This document shows, piece after piece, positions 27,101-35,422 of a DNA stretch of 64,000 bases. Both the position numbers and the translations under genes were made by a program. The notes below the pieces were generated by a model. That model did no database searches, was not told the DNA's origin, and saw only the letters and a list, made by a program, of their open reading frames with translations. The stretch is taken from the NCBI RefSeq assembly GCF_016746095.1, contig NZ_JAERTY010000010.1, positions 186,001 to 250,000 on the forward strand, written 5' to 3'. The DNA is from Sphingobacterium faecale (GTDB lineage: Bacteria > Bacteroidota > Bacteroidia > Sphingobacteriales > Sphingobacteriaceae). Every line of letters begins with the position of its first letter. Position 1 is the first letter of the stretch.

Positions 27101-28547
27101 TTTCATTCGAAACAACAAAACGATTTACATTACTTGGGCGAGAATTATTGTTAACTATCCAAAAAGGATTATTAAACCCACCTGTCGCTGTTACATCAGA
27201 TTGCCATGAAAGATTACCATATTTTTCGTAGGCCTCTTTCATATCAAAACTCGCTGGGGCAAAATTTAATCCAAATAAAAAGGATTGTCCGCCATTCCCC
27301 TCAATCATTCTATTATTCTTGGTATTACTGTAGGTTACCGAAGTAGATGAAGTTACTAATTCGCTCAACTTTGTTGTAAACCCTCCCGTAAAACTATTTC
27401 TCTTGAAGGTATTATTTGGTACGATACCCTCTTGATTTGTGTTTGAGTATGTTAAGATATATGAAGTATTACCTCCTCCTCCGCTCATCGAGACAGAATT
27501 ATTCCAGTTAACACCGGTTTGATAAAACTGCTTTCTCGGGTCTAGGACTTTAGGCATGCCAATTGCGTTAATTACAGCCTGACTTACGGAATCTTTATGG
27601 GGTCCCCAAACAGCGGAAGTTTGAGGTGCAGCACCAGCTTGCTCTGCATAGCCTCCATAAGCTAAAGGTAATCCATTCCTATAAAGACCATTCAATCCTT
27701 GCAAATAAGTGTTTTGAAACCCTGCTGTGATAGCATTATCAAGAGAAACGCTGGAAGACACTGAAATTCTAGGAATCTTTCTGGATTCTTCAGAGGCCCC
27801 CTTTTTTGTTGTGATCATGATGACACCAAACATACCACGAGATCCATATAGGGCACTCGCTCCTGCACCTTTTAACACAGAGACACTCTCTATTATATTG
27901 GGGTCTAAATCAGCCAACCTACTACTACCCGTACCAGTAAAAAGAGGATCGACTGTTTCATCTCCTTGGCTATTGCCATTATCAACGGGGATACCGTCAA
28001 TTACAAAAAGAGGCTCACCACTGCCAGTAATAGAAGTGTTCCCTCGTAATTGGATCATTGCGGAAGACCCCGCTTGACCGCCAGAACTGGAAATCTGTAA
28101 ACCTGCGACCTTTCCAGCTAGAGCATTAATAACATTCGGTTCTCTAGAACTCAGAATATCCTCAGACTTAACTTCCTGAACTGAATATCCTACAGCTTTC
28201 TTCTCTTTTTTAACACCAAGAGCTGTTACAACAACCTCCTCCAAAGCATTGTCTTCTGATACTAACTGTATATTAATTGAACTCTGACTACCAACCGTCA
28301 CTCGTTGTGCATTATATCCAATAAAAGAAAAATTCAGAGCTGCCCCCTGATTCACGGAAATCGAATAATTTCCACTTCCATCGGTCTGCGTGGCCGTAGA
28401 AGTACCCACCACGGACACCGACACTCCAGATAGTGGAGCCCCATCGGTTGCAGAGGTAACCTTACCACTCACTTGCCGGTTTTGCGCCATCGACACGCCT
28501 ATCAAGCAGGTCAGCACAAAAAATAAACTGAGTAATTTTTGTTTCAT
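24147..28547 (-). CDS. Chimeric SusC (SusC-A residues 1-833 fused to SusC-B residues 439-1071)
   Basis: A 1466-residue reading frame, about 400 longer than a normal SusC of this type. Residues 1-833 equal SusC-A (signal peptide, carboxypeptidase-D-like domain, plug, most of the barrel). From residue 834 (FVIDPLTGEKSLDW) to the end it equals SusC-B 439-1071. The join lies at 26048-26051 and keeps frame. The protein would carry one plug and about one and a half barrels, so correct insertion as a TonB receptor is unlikely; it may be degraded, partly folded or harmless. It is uninterrupted by stops and followed at 11 bp by an intact SusD. An assembly artefact must be considered. Confidence 0.85.
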   Translation of the reverse strand: MKQKLLSLFFVLTCLIGVSMAQNRQVSGKVTSATDGAPLSGVSVSVVGTSTATQTDGSGNYSISVNQGAALNFSFIGYNAQRVTVGSQSSINIQLVSEDNALEEVVVTALGVKKEKKAVGYSVQEVKSEDILSSREPNVINALAGKVAGLQISSSGGQAGSSAMIQLRGNTSITGSGEPLFVIDGIPVDNGNSQGDETVDPLFTGTGSSRLADLDPNIIESVSVLKGAGASALYGSRGMFGVIMITTKKGASEESRKIPRISVSSSVSLDNAITAGFQNTYLQGLNGLYRNGLPLAYGGYAEQAGAAPQTSAVWGPHKDSVSQAVINAIGMPKVLDPRKQFYQTGVNWNNSVSMSGGGGNTSYILTYSNTNQEGIVPNNTFKRNSFTGGFTTKLSELVTSSTSVTYSNTKNNRMIEGNGGQSFLFGLNFAPASFDMKEAYEKYGNLSWQSDVTATGGFNNPFWIVNNNSRPSNVNRFVVSNETTVDLLPWLKLINRAGLDTYSDLSEEKVDVGTKGIPNGRYFSGLINYKQWNNDLILSANYEINDDWSISGLIGTNYNQQSFNRRTIRGVGLDIPGFFDISGMTSQQAYQKDWMKRLVGIYASANIDYKNYLYLNLTARNDWSSTLPTGNNSFFYPSASASFIFTEAFDLANDVFSFGKVRASVAQAGNDAPPYYTTQAYVQATPGDGTRGEITFPYNGVNGFKSSSVLASIDLKPEIVTEYEVGTELRFFRNRIGLEFSYYNKKSENQILQQPMAPTSGYAYLVANAGKLSNSGVEVMLDLVPVKTNDFTWNIVTNFSKNKYKLESLAEGVDNIYLGGFDNPQVRIDANYGFVIDPLTGEKSLDWGLNSQMGARPYAGNSNLLGSLALDERTGKIGNVNFNTYLEARFLKDFTFRTTVGGNYYNRYTTTFQNPEYGDAANVRGRSTKIQNRQLSFTFNQVLTYDKTFGDHNLNVMVGHENYRLERNFLSATRSGFPFPGNSELAPGATLEDATSYENYHRIEGYFSRVNYTYLDKYLVSASLRRDGTSRFYPGKDGKGNNQWGNFYSVGAGWRISQEDFLKDVSWINELKLRASYGEQGNEGVVQARASSETDQEDPTNTNIDNFYGWQSLYGYGWNNVSMPGAIITSLPNEGLGWEKNRAVNVGLDFTLFDRKIDGTIEWYNRESSNLLFRVPLPMSTGITSIWRNVGTMYNRGIDLQIGYNAIRHTDFDWRIDLNLSHYKNKITKLPEENRDAGIISGTKRLMEGQDVYQFWLRDYAGVDPTNGDALWYMDELDADDNVIGRTTTNNVNSATYYYHGSAIPDFVGGITNSFRYKQFDLSVLLTYQIGGKFYDGNYASLMHMGNYGTHWHSDILNAWTEPGQVTDVPRLQNGIGAANAGNSTSSRFLFDASYLNVKNITLGYNFDKLLSSRMGLSGLRVFANVDNAAIFTKRKGMDPQRSFTGTADYTYPTMRNFTFGVTIGL

Positions 28548-28769
28548 GTGTTTATGTGTTTAGTTAAAAATTGTGTGCTTAAATAATATTATATTCTAAA
28601 AATCTACCACAAAAGCCATATTTCACCATCAAATAAGATAGCATCACAACTCAATTTACCAATTAGTTAAATTGAAAAATAACCATACTGAATTATGGCA
28701 TTAGGTCATCCTTGAGAATAACTATTAATATGATCTGATGCTTAATCAAACCGCTCCTAAAAGAAAAGT

Positions 28770-28814
28770 CTATAGCAGGAGACTAAAGGATAAAAGGTGT
28801 AATCTTTGTTTCAT
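28770..28814 (-). pseudogene. 14-codon susC-start look-alike (copy 2)
   Basis: Exact duplicate of the element at 22191-22235, here upstream of the chimeric SusC. Confidence 0.5.
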
Positions 28815-28885
28815 TTGTGTGTGTTTAGTTTTTAAAATTGCTTGTGTGTTAGTAGCCGCTTTATCGTAACAACGATATTACTATG

Positions 28886-28893
28886 CAAACATA
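28886..28893 (-). promoter_or_regulatory. Possible -7 box for the chimeric SusC (copy 2)
   Basis: Exact duplicate of the TATGTTTG at 22307-22314, now upstream of the chimeric SusC. Confidence 0.35.
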
Positions 28894-29109
28894 TAAAAAA
28901 AATTAAAGTTTCACATTTTTTAACATATTTTTTATCGAAAACAATAACCAAAACCGTAAAAAAGACAGAAACCAGACTTTAATTGTAACAAAGAACTAGT
29001 TATTTCGCCAAACAACTAAAATAAAATGAGTGCAGTATTACCATTACAAAGCCCTGTGACATCTTTATCTTTTATCAATAATCAGGGTTGCTTCCATTAT
29101 ATATTACAT

Positions 29110-29143
29110 AAAAACGGGGTGATATTTTTCAACATCACCCCGT
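29110..29143 (-). terminator. Terminator after the original SusD-B (copy 2)
   Basis: Exact duplicate of the 10-bp-stem terminator at 22531-22564. It lies 66 bp after the SusD-B stop at 29209. Confidence 0.85.
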
Positions 29144-29208
29144 TCTATCCACTGAAGACTTACGAAATCTACGTATTTCTTCTACTGGTCATGGTAATCG
29201 GAAAAGCA

Positions 29209-30714
29209 TCAATCCTTCAACGGGTTTTGGTCAGCTACCGACAATTGCTTGTTAGCGTTAATCTCATCTTGAGGTATTGCAAACAACCATCTATTACTAT
29301 TAGCCGGTAGTGTCGTCACGCCTGGAGCAAAATTATTACCATTACCTCCATTTAACTGCGCTCCACCGTGGTTACCAGCGCCAGTAGGACGATTAAGCCC
29401 CTTTCCAAGGCGTTTGATATCCAGAAGACTAAAACCTTCTCCCCACAACTCAATTTTACGCTGTAACAGAATTTCATTTAACAAGGCCTCCCCTGCGAGA
29501 CCTGCAGCTGTATATCCGCTGTATCTTGTTATCACTAGATCCGTAAGCGTCTGTGCAGCTGCCACGTCCTCCGTAAGACGAGCCTGCGCTTCCGCCTTAA
29601 TAAGATATAGCTCGGACAATCTCATAAATAAATAATCTGAAGCCCAATTACCTAATTGACGCAACTGGAATTTCTTTTGTGCATAAATAGGCATATCAGC
29701 ACTAATTACACCCTGAAACAAATCTTTACGCACATCACCGGCTTGGATCTTGTCGTAAAGATCCTTTGTGATCTTTTTCTGACCACCTAGTGCTGCATAA
29801 CCGCCTACGGCAGCTCTATTATCCATATGCGAATAAAACGAAGCAAAAGCCGTAGATTGCTCTACATTGACCTCTCCACCCCAGATCCACTCAGCTGCAC
29901 TCAGGGTATTGAACGCTGCTGAAGTGTACTGAGCAGCCGTAAACAATTGTTTACCACTCGACTTGATCGCTTTATCGGCCATTTCCAATGCTTTCGGAAA
30001 ATCTCCCCTTTGAAGAGCCACTCGTGCAAATATTCCCTCTGCGGTAGCTTTGTTTACATGCGAAAGGTGAGCGCGGGATTTCCCTTCTAACAATTTAATA
30101 GACTCCGTCAAATCCAGGTAGATCTGATCGTACACGTCTTTCACCGTACCTCTTCCCTTACCTTCGGTTGTAGGGACTGTATAAAGCGGCACCCCCGGAT
30201 TGTCCGGCCCATACTTCGAGAAGAAATTGACGAGATAATAATACGAGTGTGCACGCAAAGCTAATGCCTGTCCCATAATCAAGTCTTTTTCCTCCTGTGT
30301 CCCTGTTGCTGCCGGCAATAAGGATATGATCCGGTTCGCATTATTAATGATCCGATAATAATAATACCAGGTACGGTCTGCTCTTTGATTAGTACTGGCA
30401 CTACTTAAACCAGAGTAATTATATTCACTCGTGTAATATCTATAGCCTTGGGCATGAAGGATAACATCTTCCCCCATCATATCAGAGGTCAGGTCATAGG
30501 CCTTTTGTCCAAAATTCCCATGGTTGGTCAACGAACTGTACATGGTACGTATAGTACCATTCAAGGCGACCATCGCCCCTTCAGTAGTCTTAAATACAAT
30601 ATCTGCACTCACTAAATCTGTCGGGTTCGTTTCTAAATATTCTTTCTTACAACTGGTAGCCATAATGGTGCAAGCCAAAGCTACCGCAGTCATTCCTTTA
30701 TATAATCTTTTCAT
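29209..30714 (-). CDS. SusD/RagB-family lipoprotein (SusD-B, original position)
   Basis: A 501-residue lipoprotein identical to the copy at 22630-24135, with the same lipobox and TPR-like SusD architecture. It starts 11 bp after the stop of the intact SusC-B and is followed by its own terminator. SusC-B and this protein therefore form the normal transporter pair, which should work as before the duplication. The ligand is unknown. Confidence 0.93.
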   Translation of the reverse strand: MKRLYKGMTAVALACTIMATSCKKEYLETNPTDLVSADIVFKTTEGAMVALNGTIRTMYSSLTNHGNFGQKAYDLTSDMMGEDVILHAQGYRYYTSEYNYSGLSSASTNQRADRTWYYYYRIINNANRIISLLPAATGTQEEKDLIMGQALALRAHSYYYLVNFFSKYGPDNPGVPLYTVPTTEGKGRGTVKDVYDQIYLDLTESIKLLEGKSRAHLSHVNKATAEGIFARVALQRGDFPKALEMADKAIKSSGKQLFTAAQYTSAAFNTLSAAEWIWGGEVNVEQSTAFASFYSHMDNRAAVGGYAALGGQKKITKDLYDKIQAGDVRKDLFQGVISADMPIYAQKKFQLRQLGNWASDYLFMRLSELYLIKAEAQARLTEDVAAAQTLTDLVITRYSGYTAAGLAGEALLNEILLQRKIELWGEGFSLLDIKRLGKGLNRPTGAGNHGGAQLNGGNGNNFAPGVTTLPANSNRWLFAIPQDEINANKQLSVADQNPLKD

Positions 30715-30725
30715 GTTGTTCTATC

Positions 30726-33700
30726 TTATAAACCTATTGTTACACCAAAAGTGAAGTTCCGCATAGTAGGATATGTATAATCTGCAGTTCCAGTAAAAGA
30801 GCGTTGCGGATCCATACCTTTTCTTTTCGTGAAAATCGCCGCATTATCTACGTTTGCAAAGACGCGAAGCCCGGACAATCCCATCCTAGAACTCAGCAGT
30901 TTATCAAAATTGTATCCCAACGTAATGTTTTTAACATTTAAGTAGGACGCATCAAACAGGAATCTGGACGACGTAGAGTTCCCAGCATTTGCCGCTCCGA
31001 TACCATTCTGAAGACGAGGTACATCGGTCACTTGCCCCGGCTCTGTCCATGCATTCAAAATATCAGAATGCCAATGTGTTCCGTAATTCCCCATATGCAT
31101 CAAGGAAGCATAGTTCCCATCATAAAATTTGCCTCCGATCTGATAAGTCAAAAGAACCGACAGATCAAACTGTTTGTAACGGAAAGAGTTAGTAATACCA
31201 CCGACAAAATCAGGAATTGCAGAACCATGATAGTAATATGTAGCAGAGTTTACGTTATTAGTAGTCGTACGACCAATCACATTATCGTCTGCATCCAGCT
31301 CGTCCATATACCACAAAGCATCCCCGTTAGTAGGATCCACCCCAGCATAGTCTCTTAACCAGAATTGATAAACATCCTGTCCTTCCATCAATCTCTTTGT
31401 GCCACTGATAATACCTGCATCTCTATTTTCTTCAGGTAATTTCGTGATCTTGTTTTTGTAATGGCTAAGGTTAAGATCAATTCTCCAGTCAAAATCGGTA
31501 TGACGGATTGCATTGTAACCAATCTGAAGATCAATACCACGATTATACATAGTACCTACATTACGCCAGATCGATGTAATACCAGTAGACATTGGTAGTG
31601 GAACACGGAATAATAAATTGGAAGATTCTCTATTATACCATTCGATAGTACCATCGATCTTTCTATCAAAAAGTGTAAAATCCAACCCGACATTTACCGC
31701 TCTGTTTTTCTCCCAACCTAATCCCTCATTGGGTAGTGAAGTGATGATTGCTCCTGGCATGCTCACATTGTTCCAGCCGTAACCGTAAAGACTTTGCCAG
31801 CCATAGAAATTATCAATATTCGTATTGGTAGGATCTTCCTGATCAGTCTCAGAGGATGCTCGAGCTTGTACCACTCCCTCATTACCTTGCTCTCCGTAAC
31901 TCGCTCTCAACTTCAACTCATTAATCCAGCTCACATCCTTCAGGAAATCTTCCTGGCTGATTCTCCACCCAGCCCCGACAGAGTAGAAGTTACCCCATTG
32001 GTTATTTCCTTTTCCATCCTTACCAGGGTAAAAACGAGAAGTACCATCTCGACGTAGACTTGCTGACACTAGGTATTTATCGAGATAGGTATAGTTGACA
32101 CGGCTGAAATAACCTTCGATTCTATGGTAGTTTTCGTAGGAAGTCGCATCCTCAAGGGTAGCTCCTGGCGCTAGTTCCGAATTTCCTGGAAAAGGGAAGC
32201 CCGAACGTGTTGCTGACAGAAAATTGCGCTCCAAGCGGTAATTCTCATGTCCTACCATTACATTCAAATTGTGATCTCCAAATGTCTTGTCATACGTCAA
32301 TACCTGATTGAAGGTAAATGAAAGCTGTCTGTTCTGGATTTTAGTAGATCTACCTCTCACATTCGCAGCATCGCCATATTCAGGGTTTTGGAAAGTAGTG
32401 GTGTACCTATTGTAATAATTTCCACCCACAGTAGTCCTAAATGTAAAATCTTTTAAGAAACGTGCCTCTAAATAAGTGTTAAAGTTCACATTTCCTATTT
32501 TACCGGTTCGCTCGTCTAGAGCCAACGAACCTAAAAGATTGGAGTTACCTGCGTAGGGTCTTGCTCCCATCTGAGAGTTCAATCCCCAGTCCAACGATTT
32601 CTCTCCGGTCAATGGATCGATTACAAAACCTCCTTGATCATCGCGTTGCCATACCGGATAAATAGGGCCCATCATACGCGTATAGTAAAAAGGATTTATA
32701 GTGGTTGTACCTCCTATTGACTGTACATTATCCTGATAAGCCAATGCACCATCCAAGTTAAGACCTGCAGACAACCATTCTTTCACTTTACTATCCACAT
32801 TGACGCGTCCGTTAAAACGCTCATATCCTGAATGCTTAACAAAGCCTGGTTCATTCAGGTAACCTAGAGATACAAAGTGGGTCGACTTATCGGATCCTCC
32901 GGAGTAATTCAAATTGTAATCTTGTCTGAACGGAGTACGGAAAAGTGCATCTTGCCAATCGTCCGCATATAAAATTTTCGCATTGGGGTTGAATTTGCCA
33001 TTTGCCAAAACAACCTCATTGTCTGCCTGATCCGTTACATTATACACCAATCCATCCATCAGAGAGTTGGAAGCATTCTGATTAACAGCATCAGTGATCT
33101 TAGACGGATCGCCAAGAACAAGACCATTACGGGTAGCCTGCCACATACCCTCATAATACTGGGGGATACTCACACGGTCATATTCAGGTATAGCACGGTT
33201 CAAAAAACCCAAACGCGCAGTAAAATTCATACGGGGGGTATTCGCCCGACCTTTCTTTGTGGTGATCATCACAACACCGTTGGCAGCACGCGAACCGTAC
33301 AATGCTGTAGCTGCTGCATCTTTTAATACCGTCGTACTTTCAATATCATCTGTAGAAATAGAAACGTTGGAACCTGAATAAGGTACGCCATCGATAACAT
33401 ATAACGGAGACGAACTTGCATTCACAGAGCCGATACCACGGATGCGGATATCCGAACTTGTACCCGGTGCCCCTCCGCCGTTACTAGCTTGGATACCGGC
33501 TACAGTCCCCTCTAAAGCCTTTGTAAAAGAGGCTACTTGCTGCTTTTCAAAAGTCTTAGATGAAATAGTCGATTCCGATCCAGTAAAAGCAGTCTTCTTA
33601 ATCGTTCCATAAGGAACCTGAACAACAACTTCTTCCAATTCCTCTTGGTCAGTGACCAGATCGACATTGATGACAGACTGGTTGCCAACAGCTACACGTT

Positions 33701-33941
33701 TTGAGACATGACCTATGTAGCTAAAGTTTAACGTCCCATTCGAGGAGACCTCCAATACGAAGCGTCCATTGCCGTCTGTCTGTGTACGGGTAGTACCTCC
33801 TACCACGGATACAGATACACCCGCCAAAGCTGCTCCATCCGAAGCGGAGGTCACCTTTCCACTCACCTGGCGATTTTGTGCATAAGCTCCCCCTACAAGG
33901 AGTACAAATACACAAATAAAACTGAGTAATTTTTGTTTCAT
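30726..33941 (-). CDS. SusC-family TonB-dependent transporter (SusC-B)
   Basis: A 1071-residue importer: signal peptide (MKQKLLSFICVFVLLVGGAYAQ), carboxypeptidase-D-like domain (about 24-100), plug (IRIRGIGSVNASSSPLYVIDG, DAAATALYGSRAANGVVMITT) and barrel ending in FTFGVTIGL. It has no STN domain and no adjacent sigma/FecR pair. Its first codons and 5' leader are identical to those of SusC-A over 45 bases. The 3' part (residues about 439 to the end) is repeated exactly in the chimeric gene at 24147. It is co-transcribed with SusD-B (11-bp gap). Confidence 0.93.
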   Translation of the reverse strand: MKQKLLSFICVFVLLVGGAYAQNRQVSGKVTSASDGAALAGVSVSVVGGTTRTQTDGNGRFVLEVSSNGTLNFSYIGHVSKRVAVGNQSVINVDLVTDQEELEEVVVQVPYGTIKKTAFTGSESTISSKTFEKQQVASFTKALEGTVAGIQASNGGGAPGTSSDIRIRGIGSVNASSSPLYVIDGVPYSGSNVSISTDDIESTTVLKDAAATALYGSRAANGVVMITTKKGRANTPRMNFTARLGFLNRAIPEYDRVSIPQYYEGMWQATRNGLVLGDPSKITDAVNQNASNSLMDGLVYNVTDQADNEVVLANGKFNPNAKILYADDWQDALFRTPFRQDYNLNYSGGSDKSTHFVSLGYLNEPGFVKHSGYERFNGRVNVDSKVKEWLSAGLNLDGALAYQDNVQSIGGTTTINPFYYTRMMGPIYPVWQRDDQGGFVIDPLTGEKSLDWGLNSQMGARPYAGNSNLLGSLALDERTGKIGNVNFNTYLEARFLKDFTFRTTVGGNYYNRYTTTFQNPEYGDAANVRGRSTKIQNRQLSFTFNQVLTYDKTFGDHNLNVMVGHENYRLERNFLSATRSGFPFPGNSELAPGATLEDATSYENYHRIEGYFSRVNYTYLDKYLVSASLRRDGTSRFYPGKDGKGNNQWGNFYSVGAGWRISQEDFLKDVSWINELKLRASYGEQGNEGVVQARASSETDQEDPTNTNIDNFYGWQSLYGYGWNNVSMPGAIITSLPNEGLGWEKNRAVNVGLDFTLFDRKIDGTIEWYNRESSNLLFRVPLPMSTGITSIWRNVGTMYNRGIDLQIGYNAIRHTDFDWRIDLNLSHYKNKITKLPEENRDAGIISGTKRLMEGQDVYQFWLRDYAGVDPTNGDALWYMDELDADDNVIGRTTTNNVNSATYYYHGSAIPDFVGGITNSFRYKQFDLSVLLTYQIGGKFYDGNYASLMHMGNYGTHWHSDILNAWTEPGQVTDVPRLQNGIGAANAGNSTSSRFLFDASYLNVKNITLGYNFDKLLSSRMGLSGLRVFANVDNAAIFTKRKGMDPQRSFTGTADYTYPTMRNFTFGVTIGL

Positions 33942-34421
33942 GTGTTTATGTGTTTAGTTAAAATAATTACACTATTAAATCTTTTGCTATAGTAATCAAT
34001 GCAACCAAATTGTAAACACAAACACACACGATTTGCGTAGACTACAAAAAGCGAAAAGAATCGCTTTTCATAAAATAAAGAAGTATAAAAAAGTTAGTGT
34101 GCGCCAATTCAGTAGAATCGGGGAAACAAATATAATGTCACAAAGTTGTTATTGCAAGCTTTTTAATATAAAATATCTTTTGTTACAAATGAAGCAAGCA
34201 AAACAGCCCCTATTTAACAAACCTTCAAAACCCCGTATAGCTTTAACACGCTCTTAAGAAACCAATAAGTTTTGATATATAATTCTGAATTAACATATCT
34301 TTTAAGAATAATATTTCACTGAAAACCTAAAAAACACTAAATCCCGAATAATCTCGAACCATCAATCTCATTACTTCATACCGGACATTCAATTCTCAAT
34401 ACTAAATATTACCTTTGTAAC
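33942..34421. other. Divergent intergenic region between SusC-B and trmD
   Basis: An A/T-rich stretch of 480 bp. Near SusC-B it holds the shared susC 5' leader. A weak promoter for SusC-B may read TTTG-18-TGTGTTTG on the minus strand around 34020-34050. Near trmD it holds the TACCTTTG box. The open frame at 34033-34257 (plus) has no recognisable features and overlaps this promoter region; I do not call it a gene. Confidence 0.4.
34410..34417 (+). promoter_or_regulatory. -7 box of trmD, ending 4 bp before the ATG
   Basis: TACCTTTG matches TAnnTTTG. Transcription would start about 4 bases after the box, at or next to the ATG (34422), giving a leaderless mRNA. The -33 position has no clear TTTG. 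Confidence 0.5.
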
Positions 34422-35102
34422 ATGAGATTTGATATCATTACCGTGCTTCCTTCTCTATTGGATAGCCCTTTTGCGCATTCTATATTACAACGTGCGCAAA
34501 AAAAGGGTCTGAGTGAGATACACGTACACAATCTTCGGGACTACGCCACTAATAAACATAAGTCTGTCGATGACTATCCATATGGCGGAGGATCGGGAAT
34601 GGTCATGCAGATTGAGCCATTTGCAGCTTGTATTGAGAAGTTAAAAAGCGAACACGAGTATGATGAAATCATCTATATGACGCCTGACGGAATTACGCTC
34701 AACCAATCGATAGCCAATGATCTCTCGACAAAGGGAAATATAATTATCCTATGTGGACACTATAAAGGGATAGATCAACGTATACGGGATGTTTTTGTGA
34801 CCCGAGAGATTTCTATCGGTGACTACGTACTATCCGGAGGCGAGCTTCCTGCAGCAATCCTCGTTGATGCCATCGTACGTCTAATCCCTGGCGTACTTTC
34901 AGATGAAACTTCTGCGCTATCGGACTCTTTTCAAGATGGTCTACTCGATGCACCGATATACACTAGACCTGCCGAATGGCGCGGACATAAAGTCCCCGAC
35001 ATCCTACTAAGTGGTAACGAAGCAAAAATAAATGCCTGGCGCGATGAACAGCAACTACAACGTACACAGGAAAGAAGACCGGATTTGTTACATGACGAAT
35101 AA
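34422..35102 (+). CDS. trmD: tRNA (guanine-N1-)-methyltransferase
   Basis: A 226-residue SPOUT-family enzyme that methylates G37 of tRNAs with S-adenosylmethionine to prevent frameshifting. Family motifs are clear: MRFDIITVLPSLLDSPFAHSIL at the start, DDYPYGGGSGMVMQ, the trefoil-knot region ILCGHYKGIDQRI and ISIGDYVLSGGELPA, and a C-terminal domain with RPAEWRGHKVPDILLSGNE. The length is usual. In many bacteria trmD sits with rpsP, rimM and rplS; here it stands alone between SusC-B and the trp leader. Confidence 0.96.
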   Translation: MRFDIITVLPSLLDSPFAHSILQRAQKKGLSEIHVHNLRDYATNKHKSVDDYPYGGGSGMVMQIEPFAACIEKLKSEHEYDEIIYMTPDGITLNQSIANDLSTKGNIIILCGHYKGIDQRIRDVFVTREISIGDYVLSGGELPAAILVDAIVRLIPGVLSDETSALSDSFQDGLLDAPIYTRPAEWRGHKVPDILLSGNEAKINAWRDEQQLQRTQERRPDLLHDE

Positions 35103-35179
35103 AATCTGCTTAAAGCTTATAAAACCGTTGATAATTAAGTAAGCATTTGTAACTTTTTTTATTTTTTTAACAAAAATAA

Positions 35180-35209
35180 TTTGATTATTTAAAAATTATT
35201 CTAAATTTG
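35180..35209 (+). promoter_or_regulatory. Promoter of the trp operon
   Basis: TTTG (35180-35183), an 18-bp spacer and TAAATTTG (35202-35209) match the Bacteroidota consensus exactly. The predicted start lies about 4 bases beyond, so the trp leader ATG at 35217 is at or very near the 5' end of the mRNA. Confidence 0.7.
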
Positions 35210-35216
35210 TGATTCA

Positions 35217-35300
35217 ATGATAACACAAAGCACATATCAATTTTGGTGGTGGCCCGGAGCAAATAGCGTCGGGAGGCACCTCTTTTGGTTTTCAGAATAA
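35217..35300 (+). CDS. trpL: trp operon leader peptide
   Basis: A 27-codon reading frame, peptide MITQSTYQFWWWPGANSVGR then HLFWFSE. It contains three consecutive Trp codons (35244-35252) and a fourth TGG near the end. It lies just after the promoter and just before a strong terminator upstream of trpE, the layout of ribosome-mediated transcription attenuation. When charged tRNA-Trp is scarce, the ribosome would stall at the WWW run and favour the antiterminator. Confidence 0.9.
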   Translation: MITQSTYQFWWWPGANSVGRHLFWFSE

Positions 35301-35363
35301 GGATTTTTTAATCAACCAAAACCATAAATCAAAAAGCCCGGCGTATTTCGTCGGGCTTTTTTT
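35241..35363 (+). promoter_or_regulatory. trp attenuator (alternative RNA structures)
   Basis: The Trp-codon region (GGTGG...CCCG) can pair with the segment near 35267-35280 (CGTCGGGAGGCACC). That segment can instead pair with the left arm of the terminator (GCCCGGCG), which would be the antiterminator. A further TTTTGGTT/AACCAAAA pair (35283-35290 with 35314-35321) encloses the leader-peptide stop. The pairings were read by eye; energies were not computed. Confidence 0.75.
35331..35363 (+). terminator. Attenuator terminator upstream of trpE
   Basis: AAAAAGCCCGGCG (35331-35343) and CGTCGGGCTTTTT (35349-35361) pair over 13 positions with one wobble and run into further T, 60 bp before trpE. 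Confidence 0.9.
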
Positions 35364-35422
35364 GTGCAATAAAGAGTCTTAAAAAAACAAAACGATACTA
35401 GATATACAAAACATAGATAAAC

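Larger units (their letters stand above)
26048..32626. repeat. Tandem duplication, unit 2 (6579 bp)
   Basis: Second copy, starting at the chimeric junction and ending inside susC-B, where the sequence leaves the repeat at AACC (32627-32630). Together with unit 1 it explains the chimeric SusC and the second SusD. Removing either unit restores the order susC-B, susD-B, susC-A, susD-A, which I infer to be ancestral. Confidence 0.95.

Noticed and set aside
19469..32626. Transposon or phase-variation shuffling (invertible or recombinase-driven) as the cause of the duplication
   Set aside because: No recombinase or transposase gene, no inverted repeats and no target-site duplication are present; the units are direct and the junction shows only short homology.
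34033..34257. 74-codon plus-strand open frame between SusC-B and trmD
   Set aside because: It is A/T-rich and overlaps the divergent promoter region, with no family resemblance and no promoter of its own.
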